A DNA stretch of 64,000 bases. It comes from Pararhodobacter zhoushanensis. Lineage in GTDB: Bacteria; Pseudomonadota; Alphaproteobacteria; Rhodobacterales; Rhodobacteraceae. The stretch lies in NCBI RefSeq assembly GCF_003990445.1, contig NZ_REEZ01000005.1, positions 186,001 to 250,000 of the forward strand, written 5' to 3'. The notes below the pieces were generated by a model. That model saw only the letters and a list, made by a program, of their open reading frames with translations. It was not told where the DNA came from and did not search any database. A program made the translations under genes and the position numbers. The stretch's first letter is position 1. Each line of letters starts with the position of its first letter. Of the stretch, positions 24,668-34,021 are shown in pieces.

Positions 24668-25108
24668 ATGAGCGACGTCATCATCCGCCGGTTTGTCCCC
24701 AGCGATCACACCGACTGGGTCGGGCTGTGGCAGGGCTACAACGACTTCTACCGCCGCACGGTAGAGGAACGCACAACCGAACGTCTGTGGGGATTGCTGC
24801 TGTCAGGCTCGGGCGAGCCCTTTGCCTATGCGGCTGAACTCGACGGCAAAGTGGTCGGCTTCGCGCATTACTACTTCACCCCGTCCACCTCGGACTGGAC
24901 GCCGCGCTGCTATCTGCAGGATCTCTTCGCCTCGACCGCAGCACGCGGCCACGGCGTCGGACGCGCGCTGATCGAGGCGCTGTATGCCGATGCCGACCGC
25001 CACGACGCCGCGCAGGTGTTCTGGCTGACCGAAGACAGCAACGCCACCGCGCGCCAGCTCTATGACCGCGTGGCGCGCAAGACGGCGTTCATCAAGTACC
25101 AACGCTGA
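24668..25108 (+). CDS. GNAT-family N-acetyltransferase
   Basis: This 146-residue acetyltransferase has the acetyl-CoA loop V-D-A-R-G-H-G-V-G-like sequence (AARGHGVGRALIEAL) and the beta-4 strand Y-L-Q-D-L-F-A-S. It ends at F-W-L-T-E-D-S-N-A-T-A-R-Q-L-Y-D, which matches the C-terminal strand-helix of GNAT enzymes acting on small amines or antibiotics. The substrate is unknown. ATG 24668 follows AGGGAGG. A terminator lies just downstream. Confidence 0.85.
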   Translation: MSDVIIRRFVPSDHTDWVGLWQGYNDFYRRTVEERTTERLWGLLLSGSGEPFAYAAELDGKVVGFAHYYFTPSTSDWTPRCYLQDLFASTAARGHGVGRALIEALYADADRHDAAQVFWLTEDSNATARQLYDRVARKTAFIKYQR

Positions 25109-25114
25109 AACGCA

Positions 25115-25143
25115 AACGCCCCGGCACAAAGACCGGGGCGCCC
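25115..25143 (+). terminator. terminator after the GNAT gene
   Basis: CGCCCCGG (25117-25124) pairs with CCGGGGCG (25133-25140) across an 8-nt loop. It lies between two convergent genes (GNAT and usp). Confidence 0.6.
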
Positions 25144-25149
25144 GATCTG

Positions 25150-25989
25150 TCAGTGGGCCAGCAACACCGCCCGCTCGGCGTGCTCCAGCACGTCGCGCGT
25201 CGGCCCGCCCAGAATCGCCTCGCGCAGGCGCGAGCGACCGTAAGCCCCCATCACCATCAAGGACGAATCGCTGTCTTCCATGTGGCGCAGCAGTACGTCG
25301 GCAATGCGCGGCATGGTCTTGGCCAGCACGGCCACTTCGGCCCGCACGCCGTGGCGCGCCAGCATCTGCGTCAGCAAGCCGCCCGGGTCCGAGCGTTCGG
25401 CGCTGTGCGCGGGCGGGTCAACGATAACCACCATCACCTCGTCCGCGGCCTTGAGCAGCGGCATCGCGCGGCGCACGGCGGACAAGGCCTCGTGCGACTG
25501 ATCCCAGGCGATCATAACCCGCTTGCCGAAATCGGGTTTGAGCCCTTTGTGCGGCAGCACCAGAACGGGGGCGCGGCCCTCAAACAGTGCCGCCTCGATG
25601 ACCGCTTCCTGCGCTGGCGTGACGTCTGCGCCATAAGGTCGCGACTGGATCACCAGATCGGCGAAGCGGGCGCGCTGGCCGACCAGCATCGGCAGCCCGC
25701 CAAACTGCGCGATCGCTGAATCAACGCTCCAGCGCAGCGACTGGCCCTCAAGCTGGTGTCGCCCGCGCGCTTCCAGGGCCTCGGCCTCGGTCTGCGCCCG
25801 TTCCAGCGTTTCCTGCAGCAGGACGGGCGATGCGCCCATGTAAAACCCGCCTGCGGGCGTCAGATCGACACCCAGCATGCAGGCTGTTAGATGCGCGTCA
25901 TGAGACTGTGAAAACTGGATCGCATCCGGCAAGGTTGTGTCAAGCTCAGAGGCACTCGAGAGAAAACTGAGAATCGATTTATAGGCCAT
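25150..25989 (-). CDS. uspA: universal stress protein (tandem UspA domains)
   Basis: This is a 279-residue double Usp. The C-terminal domain shows the ATP-binding pattern G-A-Y-G-R-S-R-L-R-E-A-I-L-G-G-P-T with a conserved preceding D-S-S-L-M-V-M. The N-terminal copy (SILSFLSSASELDTTLPDAI) is divergent. Strong AAGGAGG site before ATG 25989. It is divergent from ccoN, and an FNR box (26064-26077) lies about 75 nt upstream of its ATG. This fits the FnrL-controlled uspA found next to cco genes in Rhodobacterales. Confidence 0.88.
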   Translation of the reverse strand: MAYKSILSFLSSASELDTTLPDAIQFSQSHDAHLTACMLGVDLTPAGGFYMGASPVLLQETLERAQTEAEALEARGRHQLEGQSLRWSVDSAIAQFGGLPMLVGQRARFADLVIQSRPYGADVTPAQEAVIEAALFEGRAPVLVLPHKGLKPDFGKRVMIAWDQSHEALSAVRRAMPLLKAADEVMVVIVDPPAHSAERSDPGGLLTQMLARHGVRAEVAVLAKTMPRIADVLLRHMEDSDSSLMVMGAYGRSRLREAILGGPTRDVLEHAERAVLLAH

Positions 25990-26063
25990 GGACGTCCTCC
26001 TTCTGCCAGCTGCTGGCAGATCATGATGTCCTGCGATGATCCGCCGCGCTCCGCTGGACTGCA

Positions 26064-26077
26064 TTGATCTCTATCAA
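26064..26077. promoter_or_regulatory. FNR box serving uspA
   Basis: TTGAT-CTCT-ATCAA is a perfect TTGAT-N4-ATCAA match. Its centre is about 82 nt upstream of the uspA ATG (minus strand), a workable activator distance, so it is assigned to uspA rather than ccoN. Confidence 0.85.
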
Positions 26078-26106
26078 GTCCGCGCAGTCATAACATTTGG
26101 GGTCAC

Positions 26107-26120
26107 TTGACTTGAATCAA
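26107..26120. promoter_or_regulatory. FNR box serving ccoNOQP
   Basis: TTGAC-TTGA-ATCAA matches the consensus at 9 of 10 positions and lies 104 nt upstream of the ccoN ATG. A class II start near 26155 would leave a 70-nt leader. The two boxes in this divergent region are 43 nt apart, start to start. Confidence 0.85.
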
Positions 26121-26224
26121 GGTCTGGCAGCCCCGGAGCCGAAATAAGGACGAAGGCGTAACAGGCCCCGACTCTGTCTGGAGACGGGGGAAACGCTAAA
26201 AAAACGAACGAAGGGACGCAAACA

Positions 26225-27820
26225 ATGTGGGATTACGTCAAGCTGATCGTGCTTGCCGCCGTCGCGGTGCTCGCCGCGATCGCTGCAAGTTACGCGCGTG
26301 ACCTCGCCTACCTCGTCCACATGATGATTTTCATGCTGGCGGCGGTAGCGGCTTTCCTGTGGCAAATTCGCCACATGGGAGAGGCGGTACACAACGAAAA
26401 AGAATATATGGACGGCGTCATTCGCTATGGCGTCATCGCAACCTGCTTCTGGGGCATCGTCGGGTTTCTGGTCGGCGTCGTGATCGCCTTCCAGCTGGCC
26501 TTTCCCGAGCTGAACCTTGCGCTGCTTGAGGGCTTTGGCAACTTTGGCCGTCTGCGCCCGCTCCACACCTCGGCGGTGATCTTCGCCTTTGGCGGCAACG
26601 CCCTGATCGCTTCGTCCTTCTACGTGGTTCAACGCACGACGGCGGCACGGCTGTTTGGCGGCAACCTCGCGTGGTTCGTGTTCTGGGGCTATCAGGTGTT
26701 CATCCTGATGGCGGCGACCGGCTATGTGCTGGGCTCGACCCAAGGTCAGGAATACGCCGAGCCGGAATGGCTGACCGACCTGTGGCTGACCGTCGTCTGG
26801 GTCGCGTATCTGCTGATCTTCATGGGCACGCTGATCAAGCGCCGCGAGCCGCATATCTATGTGGCGAACTGGTTCTACCTGTCGTTCATCGTCACCGTGG
26901 CGATGCTGCACATCGTCAACAACCTGCAGATCCCGGTTTCTTTCCTGGGCTCGCGGTCGATCCCGGTCTGGTCGGGCGTGCAGTCGGCGATGGTGCAATG
27001 GTGGTATGGCCACAACGCCGTCGGCTTCTTCCTGACGGCCGGCTTCCTGGGCATGATGTATTACTTCATCCCCAAACAGGCCGAGCGTCCGGTCTACAGC
27101 TACAAGCTGTCGATCATCCACTTCTGGGCGCTGATCTTCCTGTATATCTGGGCCGGTCCGCACCATTTGCACTACACCGCCCTGCCTGACTGGGCGCAGA
27201 CGCTGGGCATGACCTTCTCGATCATGCTGTGGATGCCGTCCTGGGGCGGGATGATCAACGGGCTGATGACCCTGTCGGGCGCGTGGGACAAACTGCGCAC
27301 CGACCCGGTGATCCGCATGATGGTCGTTGCCGTGGGCTTTTACGGCATGGCCACGTTCGAGGGGCCGATGATGTCGATCCGCGCGGTCAACTCGCTGTCG
27401 CACTATACGGACTGGACCATCGGTCACGTCCACTCGGGCGCGCTGGGCTGGAACGGGATGATCACCTTCGGGGCGCTCTACTATCTGGTGCCCAAACTGT
27501 GGAAGCGTGAGCGTCTCTATTCGCTGAGCCTCGTCAGCTGGCACTTCTGGCTCGCCACGATCGGCATCGTTCTGTACGCGGCGTCGATGTGGGTGACCGG
27601 CATCATGGAAGGCCTGATGTGGCGCGAAGTCGACGCGCAAGGCTTCCTGGTGAACTCGTTCGCGGACACCGTTGCGGCCAAGTTCCCGATGAACGTGGTG
27701 CGCGGAACGGGCGGCCTGATGTTCCTGACCGGTGCCTTGATCATGTGCTACAACCTGTGGATGACCGTGCGGAAGGTGGGCGAAGCGAAGCCTGCCACCG
27801 CTGCGGTTGCCGCTGAATAA
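26225..27820 (+). CDS. ccoN: cbb3-type cytochrome c oxidase subunit I
   Basis: CcoN is the catalytic heme-copper subunit of the high-affinity oxidase used at low oxygen. Heme b and b3/CuB ligand motifs are visible: [13 protein letters not shown] near residue 115, [18 protein letters not shown], and H-V-H-S-G-A-L-G-W. The cbb3-specific tyrosine lies in the helix after G-H-N. The 531 residues include an N-terminal extra helix before I-R-Y-G-V-I-A-T. It starts the ccoNOQP operon, and ccoO follows 12 nt downstream. Confidence 0.97.
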   Translation: MWDYVKLIVLAAVAVLAAIAASYARDLAYLVHMMIFMLAAVAAFLWQIRHMGEAVHNEKEYMDGVIRYGVIATCFWGIVGFLVGVVIAFQLAFPELNLALLEGFGNFGRLRPLHTSAVIFAFGGNALIASSFYVVQRTTAARLFGGNLAWFVFWGYQVFILMAATGYVLGSTQGQEYAEPEWLTDLWLTVVWVAYLLIFMGTLIKRREPHIYVANWFYLSFIVTVAMLHIVNNLQIPVSFLGSRSIPVWSGVQSAMVQWWYGHNAVGFFLTAGFLGMMYYFIPKQAERPVYSYKLSIIHFWALIFLYIWAGPHHLHYTALPDWAQTLGMTFSIMLWMPSWGGMINGLMTLSGAWDKLRTDPVIRMMVVAVGFYGMATFEGPMMSIRAVNSLSHYTDWTIGHVHSGALGWNGMITFGALYYLVPKLWKRERLYSLSLVSWHFWLATIGIVLYAASMWVTGIMEGLMWREVDAQGFLVNSFADTVAAKFPMNVVRGTGGLMFLTGALIMCYNLWMTVRKVGEAKPATAAVAAE

Positions 27821-27832
27821 GCGGAGGATGAA

Positions 27833-28558
27833 ATGGGTATTCTAGATCATCACAAGAAAATCGAGAAGCACGCCACCCTCTTGCTGGTCCTCAGCTTTTT
27901 GGTGGTGACCATCGGCGGCCTCGTGCAGATCGTGCCTCTGTTCTACCTGCAGAACACGATCGAAGAGGTCGAGGGCATGCGCCCCTACGCACCGCTGGAA
28001 CTCGCCGGTCGCGAGATCTACGTGCGCGAGGGCTGCTATGTCTGCCACAGCCAGATGGTGCGCCCGATGCGCGACGAGGTCGAGCGTTACGGCCACTACT
28101 CGCTGGCGGCGGAATCGATGTACGACCACCCGTTCCAGTGGGGCTCCAAGCGGACCGGGCCGGATCTGGCCCGTCTGGGCGGGCGCTATTCGGACGAATG
28201 GCACGTCGCCCACATGCGCAACCCGCGTGACGTGGTGCCGGAATCGATCATGCCGCCCTATGCGTTCCTGCTCGATCGTCCGATCAACGGCGAACACATC
28301 GCCGATCTGATGAACGCCTACCGCATTGTCGGGGTGCCCTACACCGACGAGATGATCGCGACCGCGCGTGAGGACTTCCTCGCGCAGGCAGACCCCGAAG
28401 CCGACACGTCGGGCCTGCTGGAACGCTATCACGATGCGCAGACGCGGAACTTCGATGGCCAGCCTCAGCTGACCGAGATGGATGCGTTGATTTCGTACAT
28501 GCAGATGATCGGCACGCTGGTGGATTTCGACACCTTCGTGCGCGACGACAGCCGGTAA
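27833..28558 (+). CDS. ccoO: cbb3-type oxidase monoheme cytochrome c subunit (CcoO)
   Basis: CcoO carries electrons between CcoP and CcoN. One N-terminal membrane anchor ([16 protein letters not shown]) precedes the heme c motif C-Y-V-C-H, and M-P-P-Y (in IMPPYAFLL) supplies the axial methionine. It ends in the periplasm (T-L-V-D-F-D-T-F). The 241-residue length is normal. Gene order N-O-Q-P is standard, with short spacers throughout. Confidence 0.96.
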   Translation: MGILDHHKKIEKHATLLLVLSFLVVTIGGLVQIVPLFYLQNTIEEVEGMRPYAPLELAGREIYVREGCYVCHSQMVRPMRDEVERYGHYSLAAESMYDHPFQWGSKRTGPDLARLGGRYSDEWHVAHMRNPRDVVPESIMPPYAFLLDRPINGEHIADLMNAYRIVGVPYTDEMIATAREDFLAQADPEADTSGLLERYHDAQTRNFDGQPQLTEMDALISYMQMIGTLVDFDTFVRDDSR

Positions 28559-28570
28559 GGGGGAAGAGAC

Positions 28571-28783
28571 ATGCAAACCTACACTCTTCTTCGGAGCTTC
28601 GCGGACAGCTGGTATCTGCTGTTCATGGCGCTCTTCTTCGTCGGGATCATTGCCTGGGCCTGGCGGCCCGGCAGCCGCAAGGTGCAGCAGGAAGTCGCTG
28701 CCAGCATCTTCCGCAATGACGACAGACCGGCGGGGGACGGGGCTGACGCCCCCTCCCAACGCCAGAGCCAGGGGGCACGCTGA
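28571..28783 (+). CDS. ccoQ: cbb3-type oxidase accessory subunit CcoQ
   Basis: CcoQ is a small single-helix subunit that stabilises the cbb3 oxidase. The 70-residue ORF has one membrane helix (W-Y-L-L-F-M-A-L-F-F-V-G-I-I-A-W-A-W-R) and a hydrophilic tail. The TGA overlaps the ccoP ATG by one nucleotide. Position between ccoO and ccoP is diagnostic. Confidence 0.93.
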   Translation: MQTYTLLRSFADSWYLLFMALFFVGIIAWAWRPGSRKVQQEVAASIFRNDDRPAGDGADAPSQRQSQGAR

Positions 28784-29658
28784 TGGCCACGCCAAAAAAG
28801 AAAAGCAACGACCCCAAGACGACGGGGCATTCGTGGGACGGGATCGAGGAATTCGACAACCCGCTGCCGCGCTGGTGGCTCTGGGTCTTCTATCTGTGCA
28901 TCCTGTGGTCGGTGGTCTACTGGGTGCTCTACCCGGCATGGCCAATGGTGAGCGGGGCAACGTCGGGCGTGCTGGGCTATTCGTCGCGCGCCGATGTCGA
29001 GGTCGAGATCGCCGATGCCGACGCCGCCAATCAGGTCTGGTATGACCGGCTGATGTCCACCGATCTGGACGCGATTTCGGCCGATCCCGAACTCGAGCGC
29101 TTCGCGGTCAACGCCGGGGCTGCCGTGTTCCGCGCCCAATGCTCGCAATGCCACGGCGCCGGTGCCGATGGCCTGCGCGCGGGTTCGGGCTTTCCCAACC
29201 TGCTCGATGACGAGTGGATGTGGGGCGGCACCATGGACGACATCGTGACCACCGTGACCTACGGCATCCGCAACGAGGATTTCCCCGATGCGCGCTACTC
29301 CGAGATGCCGTCCTTTGGCCGCGATGAGCTGCTGACGCCGGAAGAGATCGATCAGGTTGTGAATCACGTTCTGGCGATCTCGGGTCAGGCCCATGACGCC
29401 GCGCTGGCGGCCGCAGGGGCCGAGGTGTTCGATCTGAACTGCGCGTCCTGCCACGGTGCGGACGGCTCGGGCGACACGTTTGTCGGTGCCCCGGCGCTGA
29501 ACAACGCGATCTGGCTCTATGGCGGGTCCGAGGCCGACATCCGCGCCACGGTGAACAACGCCCATTTCGGCATCATGCCGGGCTTCACCAACCGTCTGAA
29601 CCCGGCGCAGATCCGCGCTGTGGGGGCCTATGTCCACCAGCTGGGCGGTGGCCAGTAA
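28783..29658 (+). CDS. ccoP: cbb3-type oxidase diheme cytochrome c subunit (CcoP)
   Basis: CcoP receives electrons from soluble cytochrome c. After a cytoplasmic N-terminus and one membrane helix (W-W-L-W-V-F-Y-L-C-I-L-W-S-V-V) come two cytochrome c domains, with C-S-Q-C-H and C-A-S-C-H heme motifs and M-P-S-F / I-M-P-G-F-T axial methionines. The 291-residue length is typical. It ends the operon, and a series of hairpins follows before ccoG. Confidence 0.96.
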   Translation: MATPKKKSNDPKTTGHSWDGIEEFDNPLPRWWLWVFYLCILWSVVYWVLYPAWPMVSGATSGVLGYSSRADVEVEIADADAANQVWYDRLMSTDLDAISADPELERFAVNAGAAVFRAQCSQCHGAGADGLRAGSGFPNLLDDEWMWGGTMDDIVTTVTYGIRNEDFPDARYSEMPSFGRDELLTPEEIDQVVNHVLAISGQAHDAALAAAGAEVFDLNCASCHGADGSGDTFVGAPALNNAIWLYGGSEADIRATVNNAHFGIMPGFTNRLNPAQIRAVGAYVHQLGGGQ

Positions 29659-29669
29659 CCTGACGAACC

Positions 29670-29691
29670 CGGGCCCTGTGCGCAGGGCCCG
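29670..29691 (+). terminator. hairpin 1 after ccoP
   Basis: CGGGCCCTG (29670-29678) and CAGGGCCCG (29683-29691) form a perfect 9-bp stem with a TGCG loop, 11 nt after the ccoP stop; no T run follows. Confidence 0.5.
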
Positions 29692-29694
29692 GCG

Positions 29695-29746
29695 GCTGCA
29701 CCGGACCCGATCCTGTTCGCGCGTTTCGCGGGGCCGGTGCAGCTTT
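29695..29746 (+). other. hairpin 2 after ccoP
   Basis: GCTGCACCGG (29695-29704) and CCGGTGCAGC (29734-29743) are exact complements around a loop of 29 nt and end in TTTG. It may be a second terminator or the body of a small RNA. Confidence 0.4.
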
Positions 29747-29753
29747 GACGTAA

Positions 29754-29803
29754 GCAAAGGCGCACCCGGTCGTCCCACCGGTGTGCGCCTTTGCCACATT
29801 TAA
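29754..29803 (+). terminator. main terminator between ccoP and ccoG
   Basis: A 17-bp stem with one bulged base runs from GCAAAGGCGCACCCGGT (29754-29770) to the complementary segment ending 29794. A-T rich sequence follows. It separates the ccoNOQP and ccoGHIS units. Confidence 0.7.
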
Positions 29804-29825
29804 TCTGTCTCGCGAAGTCTGATTT

Positions 29826-29839
29826 TTGATTCAAGTCAA
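29826..29839. promoter_or_regulatory. FNR box serving ccoGHIS
   Basis: TTGAT-TCAA-GTCAA matches TTGAT-N4-ATCAA at 9 of 10 positions. It is centred about 63 nt upstream of the ccoG GTG, just after the terminator, giving the assembly genes their own FnrL promoter. Confidence 0.8.
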
Positions 29840-29895
29840 GGCTCTGGTCGCCACCCTGTGCGAAGCAGCCCCAAGCCAAGAAATGGAGCGAGTCC

Positions 29896-31323
29896 GTGAG
29901 TACCACCGAAGAGCCAGAACAGCTGTACGCCAAGCGCGAGCCGATTTTCCCGCGCCGCGTCAAGGGCAACTTCCGGACGCTCAAGTGGTGGCTGATGGGG
30001 CTGATGCTGGGCATCTACTACATCACGCCATGGATCCGCTGGGACCGGGGCCCGGCGATGCCGGATCAGGCCGTGCTGGTCGATCTGGGCAGCCGCCGCT
30101 TCTTTTTCTTCATGGTCGAGATCTGGCCGCACGAGTTCTATTTTGTCGCAGGCCTGCTGATCATGGCGGGCATCGGGCTGTTCCTGTTCACCTCGGCGCT
30201 GGGCCGGGTCTGGTGCGGCTATGCCTGCCCGCAGACCGTCTGGACCGATCTGTATATTCTGGTGGAACGCTGGGTCGAGGGCGACCGCAACGCGCGTCTG
30301 CGCCTGCACCGCCAGCCCTGGGGCGCGGAAAAGATCCGCAAGAACGCGACCAAATGGCTGCTCTGGCTGCTGATCGGTCTGGCGACCGGCGGGGCCTGGG
30401 TGTTCTATTTCACCGACGCGCCGACCCTGCTGCACGATCTGGCCACCTTCAGCGCCCACCCGGTCGCCTATGGCACCATCGCTTTCCTGACCACGACGAC
30501 CTTCCTGTTCGGCGGCTTTTTCCGCGAACAGGTCTGCATCTACGGCTGCCCCTGGCCGCGCATTCAGGCCGCGATGATGGACGAGGACACGCTCACCATC
30601 AGCTATCGCGACTGGCGCGGTGAGCCGCGCGGCAAGCACCACAAGGGTGTCGAGGACACGCGGCAGGGCGACTGCATCGACTGCATGGCCTGCGTCAACG
30701 TCTGCCCGATGGGCATCGACATCCGCGACGGCCAGCAACTGGCCTGCATCACCTGCGGTCTGTGCATCGACGCCTGTAACGACGTGATGGACCGCATCGG
30801 CAAACCGCGTGAGCTGATCGGCTACATGGCGCTGACCGATGAAACCCGCGAACGCGCCGGCTCTGCGCCGAAAAGCATCTGGAAACACGTCTTCCGCCCG
30901 CGCACCGTGGTCTACACCGTCATCTGGGCCGGGGTCGGCGTGGCGCTGCTGGTCGCGCTGTTCCTGCGCACCGATATCGACATGTCCATCGCGCCGGTCC
31001 GCAACCCCACGCATGTGGTGCTGGCCAATGGCTCGGTCCGCAACGCCTATGACATCCGCCTGCGCAACATGTACGCGGAACCCCGCCAGTTCTACCTGAC
31101 CGTGGCCAATGACGCCTCGATCAGCTTGACGATCGAAGGGGTGCAGGGCCAACTGGTCACCGTGGGACCGGATGAGCAGCTCAACCAGCGCGTCTATCTG
31201 ACCGCAGCGGCGGGTACGCCCGCCGCCGTGGCTGCAACCTCGCCCGTGCGGGTCTGGGTCTCGGTTACCGGCGAGACCGACCGCATCTATGGCGACACAG
31301 TCTTCAACGGAAGGGGCGAATAA
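29896..31323 (+). CDS. ccoG: cbb3 oxidase maturation polyferredoxin CcoG
   Basis: CcoG (RdxB/FixG) is a membrane iron-sulfur protein that reduces copper during assembly of the CuB site. It has about five transmembrane helices and the segments GYACPQTVW, C-I-Y-G-C-P-W-P-R, then two ferredoxin-type motifs C-I-D-C-M-A-C-V-N-V-C-P and C-I-T-C-G-L-C-I-D-A-C-N, and a C-terminal periplasmic beta domain. It starts at GTG 29896 with GGAG upstream. The stop overlaps ccoH by one base. Confidence 0.96.
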   Translation: MSTTEEPEQLYAKREPIFPRRVKGNFRTLKWWLMGLMLGIYYITPWIRWDRGPAMPDQAVLVDLGSRRFFFFMVEIWPHEFYFVAGLLIMAGIGLFLFTSALGRVWCGYACPQTVWTDLYILVERWVEGDRNARLRLHRQPWGAEKIRKNATKWLLWLLIGLATGGAWVFYFTDAPTLLHDLATFSAHPVAYGTIAFLTTTTFLFGGFFREQVCIYGCPWPRIQAAMMDEDTLTISYRDWRGEPRGKHHKGVEDTRQGDCIDCMACVNVCPMGIDIRDGQQLACITCGLCIDACNDVMDRIGKPRELIGYMALTDETRERAGSAPKSIWKHVFRPRTVVYTVIWAGVGVALLVALFLRTDIDMSIAPVRNPTHVVLANGSVRNAYDIRLRNMYAEPRQFYLTVANDASISLTIEGVQGQLVTVGPDEQLNQRVYLTAAAGTPAAVAATSPVRVWVSVTGETDRIYGDTVFNGRGE

Positions 31324-31790
31324 TGGCCGATACTGCAGGGCGCGAGCTGACCGGGCGCAAGGTTCTGGCGATCACCGTGTCGGCGTTTTCGGTGATCATC
31401 GGCGTCAATCTGGTCATGGCCTATTACGCCGTCGGCACTTTTCCGGGTCTTGAGGTGGCGAATTCCTACGTCGCAAGTCAGGGCTTCAACGACCGGATGC
31501 GCGCGCAACAGGCGCTGGGCTGGACGACCGAGGCCGACATGACCGGCGGGCAGCTGACCGTGCGCATCACCACCGCCTCGGGCGATCCCGCGCCGGTGGC
31601 CGCGATCACCGCCATTCTGGGCCGCCCCACGACCGAGCGCGAGGACACCATCCCCGATCTCGCCTTCAACGGCGCGGCCTATGTCGCCCCCGTTGATGTG
31701 GACTACGGCAACTGGGATCTGCGCATCAGCGCCGAATCCGCCGACGGCACGCAATACGACTACCGCGTCGGCGTGATCCACAACCCATGA
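31323..31790 (+). CDS. ccoH: cbb3 oxidase assembly protein CcoH
   Basis: CcoH (FixH) is a small membrane protein that stays with the assembling cbb3 complex. The 155-residue ORF has one N-terminal membrane helix (K-V-L-A-I-T-V-S-A-F-S-V-I-I-G-V-N) and a periplasmic domain containing Y-V-A-S-Q-G-F-N-D-R and the C-terminal Y-D-Y-R-V-G-V-I-H. Its ATG overlaps the ccoG stop, and ccoI follows after 10 nt. Confidence 0.93.
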   Translation: MADTAGRELTGRKVLAITVSAFSVIIGVNLVMAYYAVGTFPGLEVANSYVASQGFNDRMRAQQALGWTTEADMTGGQLTVRITTASGDPAPVAAITAILGRPTTEREDTIPDLAFNGAAYVAPVDVDYGNWDLRISAESADGTQYDYRVGVIHNP

Positions 31791-31800
31791 GGACCGCGCC

Positions 31801-34011
31801 ATGACCGATTCGTCGTATGGCCAAGGGCAGGGGCCCGCCCCGATGTCTGCCTGCCCCGCCTGCGTTGCCATGCCCTCGGCGCTGGACCGTGCGCAGGCAG
31901 CGGCTGCGGCGGCCTCGGCGCGGATCATGCTGTCGGTGCCGGATGCCCATTGCGCGCTGTGCATCACCAACATCGAGCGGGATCTTGAGAAAATGCCGGG
32001 CGTCAAAAGCGCCCGCCTCAACCTGACCCTGCGCCGCGTCTCGGTCGAGGGGGAGCCAGGCGTCACCGCCGCTGCGGTGGCCGAGCGGCTGGGCAAGATC
32101 GGCTACCCGGCGTATGAACTGGACCCCGGCCAGCTCAGCATGACCGAGACCGACCGCCAGGGCCGCGACCTGCTGATGCGGCTTGGCGTCGCGGGGTTCA
32201 GCATGATGAATATCATGCTGTTGTCGGTCGCCGTCTGGTCCGGTGCCACCGACGCCACCCGCGATCTGTTCCACCTGATTTCCGCCCTGATCGCCGTGCC
32301 CACCGTCGCCTTCTCGGCCCAGCCGTTCTTTCGCAAGGCCTGGGCCGGGGTGAAGGCCGGGCGGCTGGACATGGATTTCCCGATCTCGCTGGCCATCGTC
32401 CTGGCCACCGGTATGTCGCTCTATGAGACCTTGAACGGCGGCCACCACGCCTATTTCGACGCCGCGGTGATGCTGACCTTCTTCCTGCTGGCCGGCCGCT
32501 ACCTCGATTTCCGCACCCGCGCCGTCGCCCGCTCGGCCGCGCAGGAACTCGCCGCACTTGAGGTGCCGCGTGCCCTTCGCGTGACCGATGGGACCGAAGA
32601 GACCGTCGCCGTCTCGGCCCTCACCCTCGGTGATCTGGTGCTGGTGCGCCCGGGTGGCCGCATCCCGGTCGATGGCGTCATCGTCGCGGGCACCTCGGAA
32701 CTCGACCGCTCGCTGCTGACCGGCGAAACGCTCCCGGTCTTCGCCAGCCCCGATCTGGTGGTCACCGCCGGCGCGGTGAACCTGACCGGCCCACTGACCG
32801 TGCGCGTCACGGCGGCGGGCAAGGACAGCTCGCTGCACCGCATGGCCGATCTGGTCGCCGTGGCCGAAAACGCCCGCAACAAATACACCACGCTGGCCGA
32901 ACGCGCCGCGCGGCTCTATTCGCCCTCGGTCCATCTGCTCGCCTTTGGCGCGTTCCTTGCGTGGATGTGGATCACTGGCGGCGACGTGCGCCTGGCGCTC
33001 AACATCGCCGCCGCGACGCTGATCATCACCTGCCCCTGCGCGCTGGGTCTGGCCGTGCCCGCCGTGGTCACCGCCGCCTCGGGCAAGCTGTTCCGGGCGG
33101 GGCTGCTGATCAAGGACGGCTCGGCGCTGGAGCGTCTGGCCGAGGTGGACACCGTGGTCTTCGACAAGACCGGCACCCTGACGCTGGGCACGCCCGAACC
33201 CGTCAGCCTCGACACCCTCAGCCCGCACGCGCTGGAAATCGGCGCGGCGCTGGGCGCTGCCTCGTCGCACCCGCTCGCGCAGTCTCTCGCGCAGGCGGCA
33301 AAGGCGCGCGGCGTGATCCCCGCGCTGCTTGACGACATCGCCGAGGTGCCGGGCCACGGCGTTCAGGCGCTCTGGCAGGGCACCCGCGTGCGCCTTGGCC
33401 GCGCGGATTGGGTCGGGGCCGACAGCCTTGAGACCACCGGCACCTACCTCGCCATCGGTGCCGAGCGGGTGCACGCCATCGCCTTCACCGACCGCCTGCG
33501 CGACGGCGCGCAAGAGGCCGTGACCGCCTTCAAGGCGCAGGGTAAGCGGGTTCTGCTGATCTCGGGCGACGTGCCGGGGGCGGTGCGCGCCATGGCCGAA
33601 CGGCTGGGCATCGACGACTGGCAGGCCGAGGCCTTGCCGCAGGACAAATCCGCCACCATCGAAGCGCTGCAGGCCAAGGGGCACAAGGTGCTGATGATCG
33701 GCGACGGGCTGAACGACACGGTGGCGCTGACCGCCGCGCATGTGTCGATCTCTCCGGCGACGGCGTTGGATGCGGCGCGCGTGGCCTCGGACATCGTGCT
33801 GCTCGGCACCTCGCTTGCCCCGCTGCCCCATGCGCAACGCACCGCCGTGCGCGCGGTGCGGCGTATACGGGAAAATTTCGCGATCTCGTTTGGCTATAAC
33901 CTGATCGCGGTGCCCATCGCGCTGGTTGGTCTGGCCTCACCGCTGATCGCGGCGCTGGCCATGTCGGTGTCGTCGATCACCGTCGCACTGAACGCGCTGC
34001 GGCTCAAATAG
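31801..34011 (+). CDS. ccoI: copper-translocating P-type ATPase CcoI
   Basis: CcoI (FixI/RdxI) exports copper for the binuclear centre of cbb3 oxidase. The N-terminal heavy-metal domain has H-C-A-L-C-I, a second C-P-A-C at residues 17-20, and eight membrane helices. Catalytic elements are T-C-P-C-A-L-G (ion channel), D-K-T-G-T (phosphorylated Asp), S-S-H-P-L (HP motif) and G-D-G-L-N-D-T. The 736-residue length is normal for the cbb3-dedicated subgroup; the order G-H-I-S confirms the role. Confidence 0.96.
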   Translation: MTDSSYGQGQGPAPMSACPACVAMPSALDRAQAAAAAASARIMLSVPDAHCALCITNIERDLEKMPGVKSARLNLTLRRVSVEGEPGVTAAAVAERLGKIGYPAYELDPGQLSMTETDRQGRDLLMRLGVAGFSMMNIMLLSVAVWSGATDATRDLFHLISALIAVPTVAFSAQPFFRKAWAGVKAGRLDMDFPISLAIVLATGMSLYETLNGGHHAYFDAAVMLTFFLLAGRYLDFRTRAVARSAAQELAALEVPRALRVTDGTEETVAVSALTLGDLVLVRPGGRIPVDGVIVAGTSELDRSLLTGETLPVFASPDLVVTAGAVNLTGPLTVRVTAAGKDSSLHRMADLVAVAENARNKYTTLAERAARLYSPSVHLLAFGAFLAWMWITGGDVRLALNIAAATLIITCPCALGLAVPAVVTAASGKLFRAGLLIKDGSALERLAEVDTVVFDKTGTLTLGTPEPVSLDTLSPHALEIGAALGAASSHPLAQSLAQAAKARGVIPALLDDIAEVPGHGVQALWQGTRVRLGRADWVGADSLETTGTYLAIGAERVHAIAFTDRLRDGAQEAVTAFKAQGKRVLLISGDVPGAVRAMAERLGIDDWQAEALPQDKSATIEALQAKGHKVLMIGDGLNDTVALTAAHVSISPATALDAARVASDIVLLGTSLAPLPHAQRTAVRAVRRIRENFAISFGYNLIAVPIALVGLASPLIAALAMSVSSITVALNALRLK

Positions 34012-34021
34012 GGACGAACAC

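Noticed and set aside
26064-26120. Both FNR boxes acting on ccoN
   Set aside because: The first box is better placed for the divergent uspA gene, while the second fits ccoN.
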